Source: Primulina eburnea (Eukaryota > Streptophyta > Magnoliopsida > Lamiales > Gesneriaceae). Taken from it: a stretch of DNA of 64,000 bases. Within the stretch, counting starts at the first letter, position 1; each line of letters begins with the position of its first letter. Under the pieces are notes generated by a model that made no database searches, had not been told where the DNA came from, and saw nothing but the letters and a program-made list of their open reading frames with translations. Position numbers and translations under genes: made by a program. Location of the stretch: assembly GCF_022965805.1 (NCBI RefSeq), contig NC_133110.1, positions 29,570,668 through 29,634,667 of the forward strand, read 5' to 3'. Shown here in pieces: positions 57,118 to 64,000 of the stretch.

Positions 57118-57475
57118 TGATCGCCGGTGCCATGAGGTTGCACGAACAATGAGCGGCTTCTGGCAAGCTTCTAGGTAGAGGGAACATGAATGAACCGATC
57201 CCACACCGGAATGAGAGGGATTCCGAGACTGTTCAATGTAATGGACTGTACAGTTGAAGAGGGCTTAAAAGATTTGATATGTACTACTCATATCAAGAAG
57301 GTGCATCTTCTTTTCGGTAGCTCATCACATAAGTTAAGCATGCTTGACTTGGGGTAATTTTGGGATGGGTGACCCCCTGGGAAGTGTCATAGGGTGCGTG
57401 TAAGTGAGGATATAAGCACGCTGGAAAGACCCGTCTTGATACAGTGAGGACAGTCGTCGAATCTGGGGCGTTATA
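57118..57475 (+). mobile_element. Cassandra 3' LTR (358 bp)
   Basis: Complete LTR after the G-rich tract AGGGCGGGGGG. Contains the 5S-like segment and ends GGGGCGTTATA next to the TSD. Confidence 0.88.
57297..57402 (+). repeat. 5S rRNA-like segment in Cassandra LTR
   Basis: AAGTTAAGCATGCTTG (box A-like) and GGGATGGGTGACCCCCTGG (box C-like), in the order and approximate spacing of plant 5S genes. The rest is diverged, so it is not a 5S gene. Repeated at about 56840-56945 and inverted at about 56520-56620. Confidence 0.85.
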
Positions 57476-57480
57476 ATGTA

Positions 57481-58078
57481 ATTCCACCTTGTTCAAATCA
57501 TTAGATTCCCTCATTGCCATGGTTTTAACTTCCCACTCCTTGTAAAGGCCACGCATAACTTTCAGGGCAATCTCTTTATTTGAGTGCACTCTCCAAGTGC
57601 ATTCAATTCATTCACTATGTTGCTGACTCTTTAATCAAAGTCATTTATTGATTCTATGGCTTTCATTTTGTTTATTGTCAATTTTCTGAACAACAACTGA
57701 CAGCTTGTTTCCCTTTCTCTGCTCATTTCCTTCGCATAACTGAATCAGCTTCTTCTAGATTTCTTTAGCTGATTTACACATTCTGATTTTGCTAAATGTC
57801 TTCTTGTCCAGATTTTTATACAAGATGTCCTTGGCCACATTGTTCAAGTTAGATTTTCTTCTGTCTTCTGAGGTCCACTCATCTCGTGGTTTCCCTATTC
57901 GATGTGGTGCTCCATAAGTCAGAGCAACAACTGTATTGGCTTTCATTATTTTCATCGGTCCATCTATGATGACATACCACATGTCATAATCTTGAGTAGC
58001 TAGATGAGCCTGCATTATATCTTCCAATCATCAAAATCTTCCTTGGAGAACATAGGAATCTTGCTAAAATAAGACATG
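57481..58078 (-). pseudogene. gag N-terminal half of C
   Basis: Starts at ATG 58076-58078 (MSYFSKIPMFSKEDFDDW). A small indel or stop near 58025 shifts frame. The next block (57755-58027) has HLATQDYDMWYVIIDGP and the following one (to 57481) has ALKVMRGLYKEWEVKTMAM. It then meets the Cassandra insertion and continues at 56440. This is the typical start of SIRE-type Gag. Confidence 0.8.
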
Positions 58079-58126
58079 ATGATCTATATCAGTTTGAGCG
58101 TTTGAAAATAATCAAGAGAAGATTAA

Positions 58127-58140
58127 CCTCTCCGATACCA
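58127..58140 (-). other. Primer-binding site of C
   Basis: The reverse complement reads TGGTATCGGAGAGG, an initiator tRNA-Met-type site two bases from the LTR. Confidence 0.78.
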
Positions 58141-58142
58141 CT

Positions 58143-59003
58143 TGATAGGATCAGTTAAGGTAGTTGAAGTGTTTAGAATGGGGGTTTGAATAAACAATTC
58201 AAATATTTTTGTACTCTTTTTCAAATATGTAAATCAGTTCTGTTCTCGGAGAAACTGATCCTAGAATCTTGTTTGTCAATATAGATCGGTCAACTGATAG
58301 TAGTACGGGATAAGACTGAAATATAGATTGAATACTTAGTAGAAACTGAAATGGTAACTGAAATAAACATGGGAGTTTTTATGGTTGTTCGGAGATTTAA
58401 AATTCTCATTTTTTCACACTTTCTATCATAAAGATATGATTTCACTAAAAGACTTTTATATATTACAACAGATTGTAGTAATCCACTTCAGTTGGTCTTA
58501 CACAATGTCAAACTGAAACTCTTAGTCTAACAACTCTTATATAGTTATTAACTGAAAAAGCTCTAAATAATCACTTTCTTCAACAGATTCCATGAGCTAT
58601 ATATAGTCTTTGATTCCAACAGTCCTATTGAATTCATTTAATGAATATTCAATGACAAATATGTGTTGAATTGTCTTGTAATTACTTTATCTGATAGTAT
58701 TACAAGGTATTCAGACTGTTATATTCAAATTCAACTGTTCTGCTTCAGTACGACATGTCAGTCAGTTTGCTGAAACTTCAACTGATGACGTGGCCAATCT
58801 GATTAGAAGTCAACTGTTATATTCTGGACATTTTCTATTGTAGCTGATTTCATATCAGTTATGAATACTTCAGTTTATAAAATTTTTCCAATTCAGCTAG
58901 AACCAGGTCTTCAGTTATGAATACACGAATATTCGATCAGTTAGATTCTTCAGTTCTCGTCTTGATTAATTTATCAAACTCTAAAACTTATAATATTCCA
59001 ACA
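58143..59003 (-). mobile_element. 5' LTR of C (861 bp)
   Basis: Plus-strand ends TGATAGGATCAG and ATATTCCAACA, followed by TSD GAGAC at 59004-59008. Dense in CAGTTA/TAACTG words. Confidence 0.9.
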
Positions 59004-59008
59004 GAGAC

Positions 59009-59089
59009 TGAAGTCGACATGAGGAATCACTACCCAGAGCTGGGTAAGCCTTAATTTCGAGTAAAAAATTTATTTAAGGAGGGAGGAAC
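59009..59089 (+). pseudogene. Integrase C-terminus, stop and polypurine tract of D
   Basis: Continues codons cut at 9326: EVDMRNHYPELGKP, stop TAA 59052-59054. Then a short 3' UTR and the polypurine tract AAGGAGGGAGGAAC before the LTR at 59090. Confidence 0.88.
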
Positions 59090-61500
59090 TGTAGTGCCCA
59101 AAAACTAGTACACGTAAACCCCATGCATGATTCAAATAATTTATGTATTTAATTAATATTTAGGTGGTGCATGATATATGATAAATTAATTTAATATGTA
59201 TATTTATTAATTTATAAAATTTAAAATGTTCTCAAGTATTTTTTTCCAGACGAATATTCGATGCCGAACTGGAAAAGAAGACCGGAGATTATTAAGGAGT
59301 TAAAATTTAATGTTAAATTTTATTTTAAGTCAAGAAATTAAGTACTTTAAAAGATTTTTAAATTTTAGCATTTAAGGGCTAAATTTAATTATCAAGTAAA
59401 ATAAAGACGTTAAGTATTTTAATTTTCAAATTCGAAAAATAAGGGATTTAAATACTTACACTTGAAATAAAATATTTGATAACTATTTTTATGACTTCTT
59501 TAATTAAATTAGGTTGTATTTAGTGATGGGTATAATTTATAAATTGTAAGAATTAATTGGAGGGCTTAATTAATAATTTAAAATCTTGATTAATTAACAT
59601 AAACACCTCATATATATTTCTAAGTATTATATACAAGAGTCTTAGTCCTAAATCTACATAACTCACACACACACACATACACACTGTTTTCACACTCATA
59701 GGCCGAAAGTTTCAAGCTTAGGTCTTGGGAATTTTTCAATTTTATTCAATCAGCAAGATTAGCCGATCATCACATGACATTCCTTGATAAATTTAGCCAC
59801 TTTTCAAGCCATTAAACGCAGCAACCCATCTCCATTGGCATCTGTTCTACATCGCGTTCATTTTTTGTTATCGTGCGTTTTAACACATATGCATGTTTAA
59901 ACCTTTCCTTTATGCATCAATAATGTTATATATTGTATTTGATATAAAATATGCATGAAAACTTGTTGGTAGGTATATATGTATACAAGAACTTGATTAA
60001 AACTCATTTCGATATATATTAAAAAAATTTCTTCGAGTTCTAATCATATCCTTTGTTGGGCATCACTTATGGCTTGCAGCTATCTATGGTTAGGTTTTAG
60101 GAAGTTTTTAGATGTCGTTAGGTGGTTCGGGAAGGGCCGATAGACCACTGGTGCAATGGAATTTAAAACAAGTACATGGCCGCGTGCGTAAGGATGATTG
60201 TGGCTTGGGCGTCGGTTTTGGTTGTAGGCTGGACCAGGGCTCATGGCTAAGGTCTAGGAAGTGTCTTAGGGTCCCGAGGTAGGCCTGGTATGGGTTGGTT
60301 AGGGTCTGGTTGGGTGTAAATAGTTGCTGAAGCCGTAAATTACAAGCTTGCACGCATGGGGGGTTTTTCGCGATTTAGGGTAATGATTTTGGGTTGTTGA
60401 AGGAGCTGTGGTGCATTATGGACTGGAACGAGCATAAAGGTCGAGTCTAGGGCTTGTTTCTGGCTTGGTTCGGGTTGGAATCGATAGGAAGTATAACGGA
60501 ACGCATAATTGCCATAGTGTCGCTCTTTGGGTAGCTTGTGACTATATTGCTTGTTAAGAATGGTATGGGGTTCAGGCATGGTTCGGGCTGGTCTAGGGCC
60601 TTGGGTAGTAGTTTAGGTTGTGTTTTACGTAGGGGTCGAGTCCCGAGTCAATTGGTACGTCCAAAGTGGTTCTATTTAATTCGGGAGTCGTATGTCTCTG
60701 AATGCATCTTAGGAGCTGTTTTGTGTATAAATTTTAGTATGTTGGCAGCATGTCCGATGACGATCCTGTGAGGTTAAAGATGTTCGTAAGTATGTATGAC
60801 GTGCAAATTAATTATTTTTTAGGTATGTGATTTGTCTTGTGGCCAAATTATGTTAGGGTTTAGAAGCCGGAGAACTTGTCCTGAGACCTTTCCAACCTCT
60901 TCGGAGGAATTATTTTATGTTAGGGAGCGGACGTCCAGTCTAAGGGCTATGGTGCTCCCTGCCTGCCTAGTACTATAGTTTAGTTTGATAAACAATTTAT
61001 GTTATGGGCCACTTGCATTAAACAGAACTCTACGCGAAATGATTTACGATTACGATTTTTATGACGAGCATTAAAATATAATTTTCTGAAAATGTTTATG
61101 CAAGAAAGTCGCGTTATACATATTTATGCTTATATTATGATATGTTCGAGCTATGTTAAAATTGCATGAATTTTATTACGTATTATTTGTTATTCACAGT
61201 TTATGCATCCTGAGTCATTAGGCTCTCTATACTTGATCGATGCAAATGTTTTAGTAGAAGAGATGGGAGGCGGTGACCAGTGAGCAGGCTCATACTAGCA
61301 GAAGTGCAAACCCGATGACCTTGTAGTTCACGAACATTTTAATTATGCATGTTTAAAACTATTTACTCTGCTTTTATTAAACTGATTTTGGTGACTAGTA
61401 TGCTGAAATTTTCAAATTATGGTGGATTTTTCAAATTATGGTGGATTTTTGAACTTGGAATTTATGATCGTGGTATTTAAGTTGATAATATTTTATCAGT
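59090..61500 (+). mobile_element. 3' LTR of D, 3'-truncated
   Basis: Starts TGTAGTGCCCAAAAACTAG right after the polypurine tract. Homologous to E's LTR at its start (CATGCATGATT, GAAAAGAAGACCGGAG) and to F's LTR near GACCAGTGAGCA (61277). A TATA-like CATATATATTTC lies near 59609. A CA-repeat occurs at about 59669-59686 and a 20-bp tandem duplication (CAAATTATGGTGGATTTTT) at about 61413-61450. The sequence expected before the LTR end is missing; similarity stops near 61500. Minus-strand small ORFs at 60108-60579 have no support. Confidence 0.78.
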
Positions 61501-62309
61501 CTCCGAAGCAGATGATGGACTTATTTCATGAATAATTGTTATCTCCAGGGTCTGCAGCATCTCTTCTCTTGTAAGCATCAAAATTTTAGGAAGAGCATCT
61601 GAACAATGCGAGGTCACTAAGTCTTTCTTAAGTTGTTCACCTTGTTACTGGTGCAAAACTTATTTGAGAATCTTATCGATGGAGGGATAAAATGTTGGTC
61701 ATTGGTCAGCTTGAGTCATTGTTTCTTCTTCCTTATCGAACTATTTGAATTGTTCCTCTAGATCCATGTTATCTGAAGGAAATTTTTCATGAAGTGCTTC
61801 AACAGGTTGAGGCAGTTAGAGCTATGTTTTCATCAGATTAACTCTCATGGATAGCCCATGTGTGTCCATCTCCAATTTACTGATGTTGTAGTGTCATCAT
61901 GTGTTGCTGGGTCTTGAGAATTTAAAATGTCTTTTCTTGCTTATCAGGATCCTTAGACCATTATCATCATGGCCGAAAATCTCTTCTCTTCAAAGTTTCA
62001 GGAATGATCCGAGTCTCAATCCATTCCAGAATTTATTTTTCTTGAGCAGTCATATGTTTGAGTTTTTTCAGAGTCTTGATATCTGAATAATTTATGTTGT
62101 TTGCCCATTTATCAAACTTCTTCAACTGGATCTAAACTCTATTTTGCACTTCTTGCATGGCTTGATTAATACATGATGTATAGCTAACAATGGCTTGGGT
62201 GGTTCAATAAGAGTGCCCTTTCCTTTAAATTTGGGGTCAATATGAGGTAAGCCTGATTTATGAGAAACAATGTTTGTTTCAAAAAATTAAACCTTGCTGA
62301 TCGAAATAG
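61501..62309 (-). other. Unassigned decayed coding-like stretch
   Basis: Read on the minus strand it gives several short peptide-like runs (Lys/Glu-rich, e.g. around 61930-62010 and 62200-62260) broken by stops. No motif was recognised. It may be a relic of another retroelement or an endogenous pararetrovirus, or a gene fragment. No terminal repeats were seen. Confidence 0.3.
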
Positions 62310-62493
62310 CTGGGACGAGACAGTAGGTCTCGCGCATATGCGCATATGCGCGGGGACAGGGGGCGCATATGCGCGAGCAGAGTAATTGTTTTGCGTCGAG
62401 ACAGTAGGTCTCGTGCATATGCACCGGGGAAGGTCGCACATATGCGAGAGACGTGCAGCATAAAGAATGAGCCAATTGGTCTTGCCATGCATG

Positions 62494-62524
<31 letters not shown>

Positions 62525-62525
62525 T
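62310..62525 (+). mobile_element. LTR fragment with palindrome array and TATA tract
   Basis: Two units beginning GAGACAGTAGGTCTCG at 62317 and 62398, each followed by GCATATGC palindromes. Then a CATGCATGATATACATATAT stretch and a long AT repeat (62497-62525). The order array, then CATGCA, then TATA run is the same as in LTR H, so I infer a U3 fragment of a further family, cut on both sides. Confidence 0.55.
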
Positions 62526-62800
62526 GGGAATTGATACCCTGGGCGCCCTTTGGTGAGCGCCCAGTGGGCGACAGCTCACATGTGCAGTTTATTTTTTTTA
62601 AAAAATTTGACGTTTCGCGACGGTTTTAAAAATCCGTCGCAAATGGCGACGGATTTTAACAAACCGTCGCGAAGTCCACATGTGCAGTTTATTTTTTTTA
62701 AAAATTTGACGTTTTGCGACGGTTTAAAAATCCGTCGCAAATGGCGACGGAGTTTAACAAACCGTCGCAAAACGTCAAATTTTTTTTATAAAAAGAAAAG
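62526..62800. repeat. Nested GCGACGG/CCGTCGC inverted repeats, possible DNA-transposon end
   Basis: Two tandem units, about 100 bp apart (62577 and 62677), each beginning CACATGTGCAG. The second contains perfect 23-bp inverted arms (62704-62726 and 62760-62782) enclosing a second inverted pair (CCGTCGC/GCGACGG). Upstream is GGGCGCCC and a near-palindrome TGAGCGCCC...GGGCGACAGCTCA. This looks like a terminal or subterminal region of a MULE-type or other DNA transposon. The adjacent FAR1-like exons fit that, but the other end is outside the window. Confidence 0.55.
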
Positions 62801-63281
62801 AGGGGACAAAGGGGCGTTCCCAAATTTCGTGTCCCACCTTCGCCCAACAGCCCACAAATGCATTAGACAGGTGGAAATTAGAAATAATTTACTACGCGAC
62901 ACAAACATGATGTTTTACGTCGACCACAGCGGGTTTTTATACATGTTCCATAAGTCATATGAAAGAGAACGATACAACAATATGGCAGCAGGAAAATTAA
63001 AACACCAAGATTTCTTGACAGAGAATGGTTATCATATTGAATTTGAAAATTCTACAATGCTAATTCTTGAATTAAGCAGAGGATCCTTCTCATGGTGACA
63101 GAAACCTCAAAGCTCGATGTTTCATCCACGACAGAGGTTTGATAAAGCACTATAAAATGGTTACCCCATCGCACATATTCAACTTGATAAAATAATAACC
63201 TTTATCAAATCCAGTTGTTAGAACCTGTAAAATTCAAAACAGTTATGAATAAAAAAAATATTGATGATTAACAACATATAT
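62801..63281. other. Region between inverted repeats and transposase exons
   Basis: About 480 bp. A plus-strand frame ending at 63098 starts within the repeat units and is not supported. Possible 3' UTR of the minus-strand transposase. Nothing else recognised. Confidence 0.35.
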
Positions 63282-64000
63282 TTAGAGATTTAAATTACCA
63301 TCTATCGATCCAAAATCTTCGTCATCTGAGCTTTCTTCTTCGTTTTTATTATTAATAGTTGACCTGAAGAACGTTGAGTATGCCACCATATATTAATTTT
63401 GATGATTAACCAAATATATACAAAAATACTAAAAATTTACATTGTTGATAAACACATACCCGTCTTGCAAATTTGGACAGTTACGCTTGTCATGCTGCAC
63501 ACCTCGGCGTCCACACCCACGACATTTTCTTCCCTGTGTGGTTGCCTTCTCCTTTGATGACTTTAATCTCTTCCCACATCCCTTTGTTCTAATTTTTTGA
63601 GGATCAACGATATCAACAGCCCTATCTGTGGCTCTTCTACATTGACTTCCACCGCTTACTGTTGTAGTCATATTCAAATCTTTCATTTTGTTGCCAATAT
63701 AATCAAACTGTGCATTCAAGAAATTTGTTCCCTCAACAGTCAATGATGCAATATCAACTAATGCAGAAGCTTTATAGGATAACCTCAAATGTCTTGACAT
63801 CAAACATCTTTCTGGAGCTTCAACCACATTTGGCTCATCTGTAGGAAAAAATTCTACATTCTTTGCTGCTTGCGTCCAACGTTTCAGTATATATTTATCA
63901 GGCAAATGAAAGACTTGGTTTATACGAAAAAATGCTAACATATGCCTGCATGGAATGCCCTCAAACTGAAATTTCATACAACTGCACAATATATCATCCC
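63282..64000 (-). CDS. FAR1/FHY3-like (Mutator-derived) transposase, C-terminal exons, runs off the window
   Basis: Minus strand. The exon from beyond 64000 to 63460 has a SWIM zinc finger (CSCMKFQFEGIPCRHM, CxC...CxH, about 63940-63990), then FFRINQVFHLPDKYILKRW, typical of FAR1-related proteins and MULE transposases. A basic region and a CxxC...HxxxxC knuckle (CRGCGRRGVQHDKRNC) follow. Donor GGGTATGTG gives an intron 63364-63459 ending TTCTTCAG, and a last exon 63282-63363 with an acidic tail (NEEESSDDEDFGS) and a stop at 63282-63284. Without splicing the frame stops at 63429. It is more likely a mobile MULE than a domesticated gene, given the repeats beside it; this is not certain. Confidence 0.75.
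63364..63459 (-). other. Predicted intron of FAR1-like gene
   Basis: GTATGTG donor and TTCTTCAG acceptor on the minus strand. Splicing keeps the frame (Asp-Gly-Ser junction) and adds an acidic tail. Confidence 0.65.

Larger units (their letters stand above)
56446..57475. mobile_element. Rearranged Cassandra TRIM with 5S-rRNA-like LTRs
   Basis: Layout: inverted LTR 56446-56801 (minus), three C bases, a 5'-truncated plus LTR 56805-57017, primer site 57020-57032, a short G-rich internal region (57033-57117) and a full plus LTR 57118-57475. LTR ends are TGATCGCC and GGGCGTTATA. The LTRs carry 5S rRNA internal-promoter-like sequence, the hallmark of Cassandra, a non-autonomous TRIM. Both outer ends are U5 ends, yet the TSD is perfect. 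Confidence 0.85.
9327..59003 (-). mobile_element. SIRE/Maximus-type Ty1-copia retrotransposon C, split by four insertions
   Basis: A minus-strand element with 5' LTR at 58143-59003, primer site at 58127-58140, gag (58078 to about 55700), pol (about 36690 to 34260), an envelope-like region (33831 to 28826) and a 3' LTR (9327-9763 plus 28155 to about 28609). After subtracting B, H, I and the Cassandra element with one TSD copy each, about 9.4 kb remains. The order gag-pol-env-like is diagnostic of SIRE elements. It is the oldest complete insertion in the window: the LTRs are strongly diverged and every ORF is broken. Confidence 0.88.

Noticed and set aside
56500..57410. 5S rRNA genes
   Set aside because: Only the internal promoter-like boxes are kept, in LTRs with a primer site between them. 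This is Cassandra, not rDNA.
60108..60771. Small ORFs within the LTR of D
   Set aside because: Short, overlapping on both strands, no motif. LTR sequence explains them.
62550..63098. Plus-strand ORF of 182 codons
   Set aside because: Its first half is the two inverted-repeat units, and no domain is seen. The minus-strand FAR1-like gene is the likely coding strand.

Overview
The window is intergenic plant nuclear DNA made almost entirely of nested LTR retrotransposons. Gesneriaceae/Lamiales-type asterid dicot is my best guess, because the envelope-like ORF of the SIRE element and the Tekay-like polyproteins resemble those I know from that order. I see no host housekeeping gene. The only non-LTR coding sequence is the C-terminal part of a FAR1/Mutator-type transposase at the right edge. 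No tRNA gene, intact rRNA gene or prokaryotic feature was seen.

The layout was worked out from terminal TG/CA ends, primer-binding sites, polypurine tracts and 5-bp target-site duplications (TSDs). Positions 1-2685 are the 3' end of an Athila/Tat-like element (G1). Positions 2686-4677 are a leader plus LTR relic (F, minus strand). Positions 4784-9276 are a truncated Tekay-like element (E, minus) whose gag-pro junction carries what looks like a spliceosomal intron. At 9277 the C-terminal codons of the integrase of a plus-strand gypsy element (D) begin. D is split by a SIRE/Maximus copia element (C, minus, 9327-59003, TSD GAGAC) and resumes at 59009 with its stop codon, polypurine tract and a truncated 3' LTR.

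C contains four independent insertions. (1) Gypsy B (minus, 9764-28149, TSD TGTAG) is itself split by gypsy A (plus, 13789-22306, TSD TCCAA). (2) Solo LTR H lies at 31397-33559 (TSD AAAAA). (3) Gypsy I (plus, 36695-55352, TSD GGGAC) is split by copia J (plus, 40361-51306, TSD GTACG), which is split by a solo LTR of the G1 family (47054-48640, TSD GAGAA). (4) A rearranged Cassandra TRIM with 5S-rRNA-like LTRs lies at 56446-57475 (TSD ATGTA). The deepest stack is D > C > I > J > solo LTR. By-eye LTR divergence follows the nesting order: C strongly diverged, B roughly 5%, A a few percent, I about 1.5%, J about 1%.

Right of D there is an unassigned, decayed coding-like stretch (about 61500-62300), an LTR fragment with a GC-rich palindrome array and TATA tract (62310-62525), nested GCGACGG inverted repeats (62526-62800) and the FAR1-like exons (minus, 63282-64000).

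The observations I rate highest are: the in-frame GT-AG intron between Gag and protease of E; GC-rich palindrome arrays with a common period of about 73 bp and family-specific cores in at least four LTR families; a Cassandra insertion bounded by U5 ends on both sides yet flanked by a perfect TSD; and an intact extra ORF upstream of gag in B that ends in a SUMO-interaction-like motif.
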